From contig NC_056733.1 of the NCBI RefSeq assembly GCF_019279795.1, positions 1,114,649,682 to 1,114,713,681 on the forward strand: 64,000 nt of DNA, given 5' to 3'. The notes beneath the pieces are model-generated. The model searched no databases. It was not told the origin of the DNA and saw nothing but the letters and a program-made list of their open reading frames with translations. The DNA is from Protopterus annectens. Lineage: Eukaryota; Chordata; Ceratodontiformes; Protopteridae. The translations under genes and the position numbers were made by a program. Every line of letters begins with the position of its first letter. The stretch's first letter is position 1. Shown here in pieces: positions 13,402 through 25,099 of the stretch.

Positions 13402-14040
13402 GGATTAAATTGTAACTGTTATTCTAAGCCTCTTAGCTTTGGTTTAAGCACTTGTGCTTCAGGCCAGTTATTTTACATTAAGGTTTGTAGTCTACATTCT
13501 TGTGGGAGGAGAGGGTAGCCTCTGCTCATCTGAGCTGGGAATTGCTGGTTGAAAGCCTATTGTGCCTGTTGTTCTAAGTGTCTTTGTCCTGGTTTAAGCA
13601 CCTGGGTCCAAACCAGTTATTTTACATTAGGAAGGTTTGTGGTCAAGACTCTTGTGGCTAAGCTGGGAATTGCTGGTAAAGGCTTATTGTTATAAGGTTC
13701 TAAGTGTCTTTGTTCCAGTTTAGTACTTGGCTTCCAGCCCGGTTATTTCACACTAGGAAGATTTGTGGTCTACATTTTGTGCGAGTATTTTACTGAACTG
13801 ATGCTTTATTTAAACTGTTTTTGTTTTACTGTTGTGGCTGCGATTTTCTGCATTTTGAATTTCTAGTATTTTTGTATTTTATAGCTTAGGCTATATTCAG
13901 GCTTGCTGAATCTAGACTATTTAGTATCATTTGAGCACTAAAACCAGCCATCTTACATTAAGAAGGCCCCCCTGTACCCTTGTGGCAGAAGTGTGCAGCC
14001 AAGGATCCATCTGAGTTGGGGATTGCTGGAATATGTCTCA
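13402..14040. repeat. Degenerate ~120-bp tandem repeat (unit 3)
   Basis: Copy of the array at 2632-3262. It matches unit 1 in the last repeat. Confidence 0.7.
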
Positions 14041-14448
14041 GTCTTGGGCTTTCCCTTGGTTACTTTTTTAAAATCATTTAACTTTGCTTGTATTTAAGCA
14101 TTATGTTTGCATGGGTTTGTGCTCAGTTTACTGGAGCTGCTCAGAGATTGCACTGCTGCCCTGCAAGCAGTTCAGTTATTCATTGTGAAGCATTGCTGCA
14201 CTTTTCTAACCATAGCCCTTTACAGAATAGCCACTTTTTGTTAGTCTTACAGCAAAACCTGGTCCATCTAGCTCACTCCTCACTAGTTACTACAGTATAT
14301 ACCTGCCATAATGGATGGAAAGTTTCACACCATTTCTACAGCCAGCATGACTGACATGGGCATCCTGAGGTAATGTAACAATTGTCTCATGTATACTGAC
14401 AACCAGTTATTTCTAAAACAAACAAATACAACAAGTGAGAGCTATATC

Positions 14449-14939
<491 letters not shown>

Positions 14940-14955
14940 AAGTGAGAGCTATATC

Positions 14956-17900
14956 TATACTATGAATTTAGAATCAGTTCTCTCACATAACAACAAACCA
15001 GATATCAAACAGGTTGCCAGCACACACACTTCACCTCTTGCACATAACAGGCTCACAACACATAAACCCACATACACAGAGGTACTTGCTATAAGCCTAC
15101 CTAAATATCAGAGATCTCCCAAGCACAAACCTACTGCACACACTGCAGACCCATAGCTGACTCCATAGTGAGACACACAGATGTCCCCCTCACTAGGCTG
15201 GATAAAGAGAAGGTCACAATCAGCTGTCTGACAGGTGCCAGGATCCATCAGCTCACACATGCACTCAAGTCTTTCAACAATAAGTACCATTATGGCTCTG
15301 TCATAGTCCATGTTGGAGTGAATGATTTGAGATGTACCTCACTGGATTATATGAAGAGAGACATGACTGAGCGCTCAGATTATGTGTCCCAGGCAGGTAT
15401 GTCCTTAGCCCTATGCAGCATCCTACCTTTACCCAGGATGATGCCTTGATATAAAGAAAAACTTCAACAATTGGCTTAGCTTCTGAAGTCAATCCAGGGG
15501 GATCCAGTATCTGTTGGCCTGGGAAGATATGATCAACAGACCATGCTGCTTTGCCAGAGATAGTCATCACCAGTCACCTCTTGGCTTTCTGTTACTGGAA
15601 AATGTACTTGCCTTCCCCATAGTGCCTTTTTAGGCAATGTCATAACAACAAAATTACAAATGTAAAAAATCCACTAGAGACGAACTCAAGGTTATGCTGC
15701 TTAATACTAGGAGTTTAAATGAGAAACTGCACTTACTGGAAGCACTCCTTACCTTAAAAAATGCCAATGTCTGTGCAGTCACAGAGACATGGCTCAAGGT
15801 CTGACAGCCACCTGGCCATGCAGGCTACAATGCCTTCCACATATTCAGACTTCAAAATGAACATGAAAGAACCAAAGTCAGAGGTGTATCCAACTTCATT
15901 AAAGACAAATACATCTTAAGACTGGTCAAACAGTACGACTCCCTAGACATACTATAAGTCCAACTAACTGAAGGTAAACCCCCTTCCATATCATTGTTAG
16001 CTATAGGTCCCCCACCATGAACCACGAGAACCACTCTGCCTACCTGGACCTACTTGAGTCACTCACTATACAGCCAAACATCTTGGTCATGGATGATTTC
16101 ATTTATCCTTCCATCGACCGGGAGTCATATATGAGAACAAACATGCTCACCCTAAGGTTCCTGAACTTTGTTAATATAAATACTCTGGAACAGATAGTCT
16201 GCACCCCCCTACATGGAGCTTGAATGTCCTAGACATAGTACTCAACAATATAGGGGGGTCTCTGCACTATTCCCTGTGTGGTGCCCTCCCTGGTAAGGTC
16301 TGATCATGAATTAGTCTTGTTCGAAGTAACAATCATAACTGACCCCCCTGAAGAGCAAAATGGATGAAAAATGTCTCCAAAGCAAACTATACTATAGCAT
16401 CCTAAGCAATTGCATAAATAGTTTCAACCTCCCCTGTTATCACTGTCAATAATGACTGCTATACAAAGGTGTACACAAATCCCTGTGTAAACATCTATAC
16501 AACTGTATAGAATTGGCTGTATCCAAATGGATCAAAACAAGGTCCACAAAAAACAAGCCACCTTGGTGGGCATCAAGCATAAATAGGTTATACAATAAGA
16601 GGAAGAAACTAATGTCTAAGAACAAGAAAAAACTCACTCAGCAGAGGAAGAACACCCTCCACAGCTTGAACAAGCAAATTAGATATCTTGTAAAGTTCTC
16701 TAAAGCCAGTTACAAAGCTAAACTAGCATTCCTATCTAAGGATAATCACAAGGCATTCTTTAGCTATGTCAGAAATCTAAAAGGGATGGCTCAGCTTTGT
16801 GAACTAGTAGTGGATGGTACCACTCATACTGACCCTGAGGACATCACCAACCTGCTACAGCAGACAGATTTGGCACAAACTTCACCCTCCCCGTCCCCAC
16901 CAGACATACCCCAAAGCATACCTGTCACCAGTCCTCTACCTAGCATCTCCAAAGAACAGGTCATAACTACACTCGCTATGGCACAAAACACAGCCTGTAT
17001 GGGACCAGATAACATCCCAGGCTGCCTACTAAATGGTCTAAAACAGGACCTATCAGAACCACTTGGCATTCTCTTCAACCACAGTCTAGGTACTGGCTTT
17101 GTCCCAGCAGAGTGGAAAACAGAAACAGTAATTCCCTTGCACAAAGGGAGTCCATCAACAGACCCTGGGAACTACAGACCCATATGCCTAACCAGCCTTA
17201 TCTGCAAGGCCATGGAGAGAATCATCATGGACCTTATCAACAAAGACATAGGTGACTTCAAACTCTTGACCTGACCCAATTTGTCTTTGTTAAGGGTAGA
17301 TCATATGTATTAAACCTGGCTGTACTTCTTCAAGAATGTCAACAAATCCCTGGATGAAGACAAAGCAGTACATTCAGCCTATTTTGATTTAGCCAAGGCC
17401 TTGACACAATCCCACATTCAGGCATCACTGAGAAACTCACACAGCTGGGAATTAACTCATACTTCACTAGACGAGTAGCCAACTGGCTCACCAACAGAAT
17501 GCCTACAGTCAAAGTTGGAGATTCCACCTCTACCAGCAGACTGGTTACCAGTGATTTACCACATGGATCTGTGCTGGGCCCCTACTCTTTGGAATATATT
17601 TTCAGAAGTCCAGGTGAAAATAGATGGCCTATGGCTTACCAAGTTTGACAATGACTACAAATTGGGTGCAACCATCAAGTTCCGCAATGATGCTGACATA
17701 CTACAAACAGGACTTACAGAAAAATGATTAGTGCCAAAGTCACGGACTTAAACTAAATGCAAAGAAAATGTGTTATCATACCTTTCTACAAAGGATAAGT
17801 CCCTGCAAATTACAATATTAACAGTACCCCCCTTAGCTCAAATCCTGTGGTGAAAGACTTGGGAACACAGGTTGGTAGCAACCTTAACTTTGATTACCAT

Positions 17901-18615
17901 GTGTCCACAGTATTAAGGAAGGCCTTCTATGTTGCACATCTCATAAGTAAGGGCATCACATCCAGAGCTAAGGATGTTATAGCTTCCCTGTACTCATCCC
18001 TCATCAGACCACTAAGTACAATGCTCCCTTCTGTATATACCTCAACAAACACCTATAGCAGCTGGAGAGTACTCAGAAGTTTCTCACCAAGAAAATTCAG
18101 GGCCTTCAATTCATGACCTACATGGAGAGACTGAAGTCCCTATCACTGTACTCTGTATTTTATAGGCTGCTGAGAGGCGACTTGTGCCTGGCCTACAGAA
18201 CAGTCTCAGACCCCATCCTAATGGAAATGCTGCACATCTGCAAGTCACATGGGACAAGATTAACTCACTCTAGAGGTCTTAGTCTTGTCTGTAGCATTAA
18301 CAGGACATGCTGGAGAGACAGATGTCTCCCAGAGACTACCACTCCTCTGGAAAAAACTCCCACATCATGTAAAACAGAGCTCCTGAATTAACTTATTTAA
18401 GTGTAACTTAGATAACTGGATGGGAGACCATAAATTTACCCCAGGGGTGTCACTTATGTCTCTCTTGGATAAGGGCAATCAGTTCTGATCATAGACTTGT
18501 GCTGCAAATATAGACCATACAACTTGGTCAATAAGGGAACAAGGGTGTAACATGCCTAGGCTGATAAAGGCCCTAGGGCCAATAGCCTAGTAACCTCTTA
18601 TGAACCTATGAACCT
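14956..18615 (+). mobile_element. CR1/L2-type LINE, longest copy (ORF1 to 3' tail)
   Basis: The ORF1 esterase part (15,168-15,449) has VIVHVGVNDL and ALCSILPLP. ORF2 starts near 15,690 with the endonuclease blocks. The long frame 16,513-17,274 covers the linker (NKPPWWASSINRLYNKRKK) and the first RT blocks (GPDNIPGCLL, FVPAEWKTETVIPLHKG, NYRPICLTSLICKAMERI). Later frames cover the RT thumb and tail: VKDLGTQVGSNLNFDYHVS, LISKGITSRAKD, and SLYSVFYRLLRGDLCLAYR. The YADD-box region lies in decayed sequence near 17,560-17,620. The 3' end has the tail unit ATGAACCT repeated (TATGAACCTATGAACCTA, about 18,598-18,615). Several stops and shifts make it inactive. It crosses the right edge of the tandem array at 16,406, showing that the array's right breakpoint fell inside this element. 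Confidence 0.88.
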
Positions 18616-18796
18616 AAGGTGATGTCTGCCTGGGCTCCAGGCCAGTGTCTGATTATGTCCTGGAGGGATGAATGCATATGCAATAATCTGCTATAGCCAA
18701 TGACATCATCACTGTCTGTTGACTATATGGTAATAACAGCATCCCACATGCTGGTGAAAATGCTCTCTGTAATGTCAAGTAACAGTTCACATACAG
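18616..18796. other. Short unassigned spacer before the satellite
   Basis: Nothing is recognised here. It may be a decayed leading edge of the satellite array that follows. Confidence 0.4.
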
Positions 18797-19066
18797 CCAG
18801 TTAACTGCAGTGAGAATAGAACCCCTACCTATCTAAGTACACAGACTACAAAACATAGCACTTTATGCAAGTGCCACGGCACAAGTCTGACATTTACATG
18901 CCTGCAAGTCAGCTTATAGTATGTGAAATCAGCAGGCCATATGGGAGACAAGAGGTTGGGAGGACTGCATAAAATGGATTTGTAGGCTTGTATAAGTATC
19001 AAACTACTGACAAGCCCTGCCATTGGAGAAGTGACTGTAGGATAGCATGTCAACTCTGCTGAGTAG

Positions 19067-19174
<108 letters not shown>

Positions 19175-19445
19175 TTGACTGCAGTGAGAACAGAATCATT
19201 ACCTATCTAGGCACACAGACTACACAACACAGTACTTTACACAGGCACCACAGCATAAGTCTGACTTTTACATAGCTGCAGGTCAAGCTATAGTGGATGA
19301 CATCATCAGTGCATGTTGGAGAGAAGAAGATGGGAGGCCTGCCTGAAATGGATGTGTAGGCAGGTACAAGTATCAAAATATTGTCAACTTATGGGATTGG
19401 AGCTGTAACTGCAGGATACACACTTGCTCTTCTAGCCAGACACAC

Positions 19446-19447
19446 AC

Positions 19448-19528
<81 letters not shown>
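19446..19528. repeat. (CA)n microsatellite
   Basis: Dinucleotide tract at the end of the second satellite monomer. Confidence 0.97.
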
Positions 19529-19531
<3 letters not shown>

Positions 19532-19694
19532 CAACTGCAGTGAGAACAACACCCCTATGTACACAGACTATTGAACTCAGTACTTTATACAAGCACCATG
19601 GTGCAAGTCTGAATTTGCATGGATGCATATGAACTTACAGTAGATGGCATCAGCAGGCCATGTGGGAATAACAAGTTGTGAGGCCTGCATAGGC

Positions 19695-19790
19695 ACATAG
19701 ATTCACAGGTTCATATGAGGCCAGTAGGCTAACGGCACTAGGGTGTGTAGAGGCCTAGCTATGTAAAAACACATGTACCCTTATTGAGTA
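19695..19790 (-). mobile_element. CR1/L2 LINE 3' tail fragment
   Basis: CACAGGTTCATATGAGGCC and CAGTAGGCTAACGGC, then GGCCTAGCTATGT, are the reverse complement of the 3' end seen at 18,550-18,615 (GGCTGATAAAGGCC, AATAGCCTAGTAACC, TTATGAACC). Only the last ~100 bp of the LINE is present, a typical 5'-truncated insertion. It sits at the edge of satellite array A. Confidence 0.7.
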
Positions 19791-20434
19791 TAGCTGGATG
19801 TTTGAGTTTAGCACAGTAAGGTTGTCAGCACCACTGACTGGCCATGTCCATGAGGGAGCACACAACATTATATATTACACTTTATAGTGTTGTTGATATA
19901 TGTCTGTAAACAAAATATTGAGACCCCAGGGATGTACTGCTTGTGTGTGTATGTGTGTGGGAGGGGGGCAACACATGTATGTATTGTGAATATATGAGTT
20001 ATATTTATAATGTGCCATCAATTTACAATGTTTCCACATGTACGTTTACATCATACAAAGGAAATGGACAATAAACACCAATAAGAAAGCATCATATATA
20101 CACTTCCATAGCCCAGTGATCAGCAGATTTGCTCGATGGTTAAAGTGTACATGCATGTGTTACACCTGTTTGGACTTAGGTAAGCAGTGTGCAAACACAA
20201 GCTGCATTGCTAATGCCTGCCAAGCAGAATGCAACAGTGGCAAGCAACTGCATGTATAGACAGCTGTGTATGTGTTTTTTCTCAAAAGTTAAAGCCATGC
20301 CGGTCAAGATAGCAGGAATACATTTACAGGACTATAGTACACAGTATACTCGCAGTCATACATTTGATCATAAATGTAATAATACATAGATTACTCTATC
20401 TGTAAATGTAATACTATATGGAATATGCTGTATT

Positions 20435-20515
20435 GAAACCCAGGACCATGGGTATGACAGTCCTACACTTACACCTGTTGCCACAAGAATGTTGAGGGAA
20501 CAGTTGTCTATGTTG
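20435..20515 (-). mobile_element. tRNA-headed SINE fragment
   Basis: The minus strand reads CTTGTGGCAACAGGTGTAAG, then TCCTGGGTTTCAATAC. The spacing of the two promoter-like boxes fits a tRNA-derived head. A diverged relative lies at 26,690-26,750 on the plus strand. Confidence 0.45.
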
Positions 20516-21289
20516 TACTTCATTGCTGTAAACTGCAATGTCACAGCAGTAAAACAAAGGTTGCACACTCTGTACTAGAACCCGGTACCATCTGTACACC
20601 AGGCCTGATTTTCATGATGGCCAAGGGCATTATCTGAATTTATCCAGTTTCTATTTGGGCTGTCTGCTTCCTAAGTTGTCCAACGTGCTTCGCTCAAACC
20701 AGATAACCACAACCATTTCCTGCTTCCACTGTCTGCGCTATGCTGTGCATCATCCAAAAAGTGCAATTAAAAATGAGAAGAATAAGAAACAAAAATAGTA
20801 ATGGACACATATAAGTAAAATAATGTCTGCTGTTACATGTTAAGGTACTTTCTGTACAAATCCACTACTATTTACTTCATTACTGCACCAAGTTAAGAAA
20901 TACAAGGATATGCCATAATATTATTAAAGAATACATTCTAGGTTCAGGACTTACCTTGCAAATGTAGCAGTTGACACAATTTTATTTGAGGCCTAAAATG
21001 TCCTTGTCTCTACTCCCATGGTATTGAAGTATTCAGGAAAAAAAACAGAATGTAGGCTTGCTTTATAGCTTGTTGAATAGCTCCACCATACTGAAAATCA
21101 CCTGCTTATGCTGTAATTAGCACCTGTAAAAAACATCTGTTGCTTTACTGAATATATCAACTCTGTTGGTGCTCATTAGTGCACAATGCACACTGACACT
21201 GAAATAAAGTCAACACAGGCAATCTTATTACTTTTCTCTGTTGCTGTGATATGGCAGAAACATGCAGCTCAAAAAGTGAAGGAAAGGTC

Positions 21290-21365
21290 ACAGACCCTGT
21301 ACTAGAATCCAGGACCTACCCTACTTTAGCCCTACACATACACATGCTGCTGCAGGAACAGTTAT
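21290..21365 (-). mobile_element. tRNA-headed SINE fragment
   Basis: The minus strand has GCAGCAGCATGTGTATGTG, then GGTCCTGGATTCTAGTACAG. Same family as 20,435-20,515, by eye. Confidence 0.4.
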
Positions 21366-22134
21366 GTGACAAGCACTGCGAAACCTGCCATTCATTCCTC
21401 CATTTCCCATGGTTGTGCTAAGTGTCGCATTACACAAACAATGACAGAAATTGAAAGCGGAGAGAGACTATACATTTTAACAAACAATAAAAAGGATAAA
21501 ACAAAACTTGCGAATTGTGCACTGCTTACATGCACGTTTACACTTCACAGACCTACATGTACACCTCTGTAAGTGTAACCTGACACACACCTCTGATGTC
21601 ATCATTCACTGTTGTCATGCATTGAACATGAACACTGTGGAAGTTCCTACACAAATGAACATCCCTACACCATTAGAAGTGTTTGCAATTCAGTAATTCT
21701 AATGAGTTTTGACCTCATCTGTATCTTCACCATGCTGGCAGCCATGAATTTACATGGTTGGTAACCATGTTGGCAGGGAAACGGAAGGGGAGCCCAATGT
21801 TGCACACTCAAGAGAGTGTATTACTTCAGCATATATCTGCACAGAGGAATGCAGGGTTTGATACAATTTGACTATATTCCATCAGATACATACTGCATAT
21901 GTTTACATGACAGTATGAATTATTTCATGGGGTTTACACTTTTAGCTGGCTAAATTAGTTGCAAGTACATTCTTCATTTGGGGGTAGGGGAACAAAACTG
22001 CATTTATATCATGGAACTTAAAAAGGAATTGTTGCTGTTGATAATCTAATTTTCTAGCATCCATCATGTGTGACAATTTCATAATGTATGTGGAGTTACA
22101 TGTTACGGTCAGTTCTGTTCAAATCTATTAACTT

Positions 22135-22416
22135 TTACTTGGTCTTGTTTCCGTGTAGACGTCTTTCAGTGGCTGCATTCAGAAAACTTTCAAATACATG
22201 GGCAACGCGAGCACAGCATCTACATGGTTGCTTTGCAGCTTGTTGAATCACTCCAGCATGTTGATTTGCTTCATCAGCATACAGTCCAGCTACATATGCT
22301 GTAATTGCATGCCACAGACATTTCTGCATTTTTGCATAAGTGCGGGCCACTAAGCTGAGTTTACTAAAACTATTTGTAGTCATGTATGCATCACTCCTCA
22401 ATGCACACATGGTCAA
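22135..22416 (-). CDS. Unrecognised 93-codon frame in a repeated segment
   Basis: The frame begins MTMCALRSDAYMTTNSFSKL and is rich in Ala, Lys, Arg and Cys, with a helical look. I do not recognise a family. A diverged, deleted copy of part of the same DNA lies on the minus strand at about 21,050-21,190 (shared GATTCAACAAGCT / CTATTCAACAAGCT and GCATATG..AGCTG-type blocks), so this is probably repeat DNA, possibly a decayed exon of the nearby MYB-like element. Expression is not suggested by anything visible. Confidence 0.25.
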   Translation of the reverse strand: MTMCALRSDAYMTTNSFSKLSLVARTYAKMQKCLWHAITAYVAGLYADEANQHAGVIQQAAKQPCRCCARVAHVFESFLNAATERRLHGNKTK

Positions 22417-22436
22417 AAATGTCCGAGTAGGCTTTT

Positions 22437-23256
22437 GTGAATCCTCCCCCTCATGTTTTTAAGTTCCCATATGGTTTAACAATTGAAGATAGTTTGTATA
22501 CAGACTTTGCTGAAATGTTTAACAGGCATGGCTTCAAATTAATGGAATTGCTTATTATGTATAATTCTCACCATATTTCAATTTTGGTGAAGAAAGTCGA
22601 GGCACTGAAGGGTGTTCTTCAGCAGGATTTATTATTTGACCAGTATAAGCTTTATTTTAATAATGAATTCAATAGAATTGACAAAAAATGTGATGGTTTA
22701 GTAATAAAAAAGAACAAGAAGCTAGACAGGGACACTAAACAAATACAGCAATAAAAAGGCTTATCAAATTAAAATAAAAAAGCTGTGTTGAAAGATGACA
22801 AACATATGGCATTGAGTTCCAATCCTAGTGATATACATTTTGGTGAAACAATGTCTTTGAGAGCAATCTTGCAAATCTAGAAAATATAGAGAAAATTTAG
22901 ATAATTTTATGACTTATGACCAGGATTTTCCAGTCCTATGGAGATTGGAATAACTAGCCAGTCGTTCACAACACCCTTTGAAGCTTGGCCCCAGCATGAG
23001 AGAAGAATCAGTTCATTACACCTCACGCCAACAGAAATGCTACCAATGAAGAAGGAAGAAAAAGGGAATGGAATGGTAGTTGTGGCCAACACAAATAGAA
23101 TTACAATTTCCTATAATGGTTACAACATTTTTAATTATAGTCAAATTTCTGTCACTCTTTATCACTTTTCTTTAATTGAGAAGGGCTCAAAATGTATAAC
23201 CTCAAAAAGTTTAGATATGGCAGGCTCACTAATTAAATTAAATTAAATTAAATTGC
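22437..23256 (+). mobile_element. Penelope-like element, N-terminal fragment
   Basis: Two plus-strand frames, 22,437-22,754 (MEL..NSHHISILVKKVEALKG, charged and helical) and 22,938-23,246, look like the region before the RT of Penelope-like elements. The strongest match is NIFNYSQISVTLYHFSLIEKG, which recalls the conserved N(I/V)xNLSxxxLxxxxxxLLxKGLxFxPT block of these elements. The RT and GIY-YIG parts are absent. The piece ends in a (TTAAA)n run at about 23,228-23,256. The coding part is broken. Confidence 0.45.
23228..23256. repeat. (TTAAA)n short tandem repeat
   Basis: Five or so copies of AATTA/TTAAA follow the Penelope-like fragment. Confidence 0.85.
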
Positions 23257-23530
23257 TACAGAGGATGGTCCTAGAAGAAGTTAAGCAAAATATAAGGACG
23301 CCATCATCACAATAACAATAACATAGGGGGAAACATTTTTAGCCTTTATATGTTACCTGACACTTGGATGGCACGTCCACTCCAAGTCCATGTGTAATGA
23401 ACCAGAATGTGTTGTTTACTTTCTCAATCTACATCTCCCATACAAAAAATAAAAAATAAATCAACTTAAGTATTGCTTTCAGTATTTTACTATACAAGAA
23501 ATATTTAAGAACTGGCATAGGTAAGCCTAC

Positions 23531-23937
23531 CTGTAAGGTCCTCCTGGAACATATTTGTCTTCCCTGAAACAGCTGCACCAACATCAAACTCTAGATCCCT
23601 GACAGTAGACAGGAATTATTCATTTGGTGTCAGTGGTGGCTCTCTAGCAGCCCCCCCCCCAGTACCCATCTGTCCATGGGTCTCTGCAGCTGCTCTTCTC
23701 CTGACCAACAAAATCATGTCAGTGGCCCTGTGATGCACTAGATCATATGTCCTGCTGCATGCCCCAACAGTGTTCACATCATTCACTATCTGCTGCCAAA
23801 TTTGCATTCTTTCAGACATATCCCCCAAGCACTCTCTCAAACAAAATGGCACCATGTTGCCAAAATGCTTGTACGATCACATCATTTTCTGAGCCACTGA
23901 AGGAGAGTTTGCAGGGATTGGGATGCTTGGGTGCCAT
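23531..23937 (-). pseudogene. MYB/SANT-like domain exon (PIF/Harbinger-type), broken
   Basis: From an ATG at 23,937 the minus strand reads MAPKHPNPCKLSFSGSENDV, then a shifted frame with MSERMQIWQQIVNDVNTVG, SRTYDLVHHRATDMILLVRRR and TGGGAAREPPLTPNE. This order (FSxxExxxLV helix, RxxxWxxIxxxVNxVG helix, RTxxxVxxRxxDL helix, then TGGG...P.LT..E) is the usual layout of MYB/SANT-like proteins carried by PIF/Harbinger transposons or domesticated from them. After a stop the sequence still looks related down to a GTAGGC donor-like site near 23,530. One frame change (about 23,830-23,855) and one stop make it a pseudogene. No transposase was found nearby. Confidence 0.65.
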
Positions 23938-24689
23938 ATTCCTAGGTGATATAACACACAAAAGAAGGCTACTATACATATCACACAAATAACACTCCTG
24001 CTTAAATATAACACAAACTATTAGTTTTTCAATATTGCCCACTGGAAAAACAAAAAATGTTCAAGTTATTCAAATATAAAAAAGGGTTATGTGATTGTAA
24101 CATATCACAGTCACACACAAACAAAGGTTTGATCCAAAGTAATAAGTAATAATAGCAAAGCAAACCTTTGTAAAAACATTTTGGTTGTGGTAATACAGAG
24201 GCAGAACTTGGCTCTCCCACTCCTAAAACAACATGTTGAAATGACATTTCTGTACAAAATTAATAAAACATCAGTGAATTTTTATACATGCTGTCAAACT
24301 GTCCCAAAAACATGTGTACACATTTACCACATAACATTCATTTTTATGCAATTGCCAGTCACCTCTACCTGTGGACAACAGTCCTCTAGAGGCATCAATG
24401 GGCCATCCTAGAAGACTACCACTCCTGTGTCATTGACAATATAGGACATTTACATTGCACTGAAGTAACAATAGAAGAGTATAAAGAGAAACAGTTGTAA
24501 CATTAACACTTGTGATAAAAGTTAAATAAGGCTGCGCATCTGAGAAAGTAAAATGCCCTGACAAAAATGTCTGTGCCATCAGTAAACTTCTAAGAAGTGC
24601 ATACAGATAAAGGTATAATTTGCTAATGCATATATACATACATACATGGTCTATTTTAAAACATTGAAATTTCACTCACTTGAAATTCA

Positions 24690-25090
24690 AAAGGTCAAGA
24701 AGAGGAAAGCAAATCTTCAGAAAGCCAAACTCCCGCAACATCACAATTTCATTCCAGGAAACTAACCACTGGGCCACCATGGTGAGCTTTGCCCTGTTCT
24801 TCACTGCATTGTGATATCAGAATTGGTATATTTAATTAGTGGGGTGTGGAGGGGTCAGTATCCCACATGGGGGGTGTTGGGGTGTGGAGGGGGTCAGCCT
24901 CCCACATGGGGGGTGTGGGGGAGGAAACCCCCACATCAGTGGGTTTAGTTTGCTTCCATTCATACTGCAGTCATTGGTGGCCCAGTGATTAGTTTCCTGG
25001 AGTGAAATTTTGACAGTCCAGGATTTCAGCATTTTGAAGTTTCAGCGTTGTTGTCTCATTGATTTGAACGTCAACATTTTGGTAGGTCAA
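24690..25090. repeat. Inverted pair of tRNA-like segments around a GC-rich minisatellite
   Basis: The minus strand at 24,800-24,740 reads TGGTGGCCCAGTGGTTAG, then TTTCCTGGAATGAAATT. The plus strand at 24,974-25,030 reads TTGGTGGCCCAGTGATTAG, then TTTCCTGGAGTGAAATT. The two arms face outward around a ~160-bp centre. Each arm has a tRNA box-A-like block, so this could be two SINE heads inserted in opposite directions or a foldback element. The right arm continues into CAACATTTTGGTAGGTCAAC, a short direct repeat. Confidence 0.55.
24838..24930. repeat. G-rich ~45-bp minisatellite, about two copies
   Basis: GGGGTGTGGAGGGGTCAG..TCCCACATGGGGGGTGT occurs twice in tandem, followed by a partial third copy. 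It is very G-rich compared with its AT-rich surroundings. Confidence 0.8.
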
Positions 25091-25099
25091 CATTTTAAA

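Larger units (their letters stand above)
19800..22130. other. AT-rich region with tRNA-like SINE scraps
   Basis: No gene is recognised. Minus-strand tRNA-like segments lie at about 20,435-20,515 (TGGCAACAGGTGTAAGTG as box A, GGGTTTCAATAC as box B), 20,555-20,615 (GGGTTCTAGTACA) and 21,290-21,365 (GCAGCAGCATGTGTATGTG, TGGATTCTAGTACA). They resemble each other and the plus-strand copy at 26,690-26,750, so they are probably one old SINE family. Confidence 0.45.
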
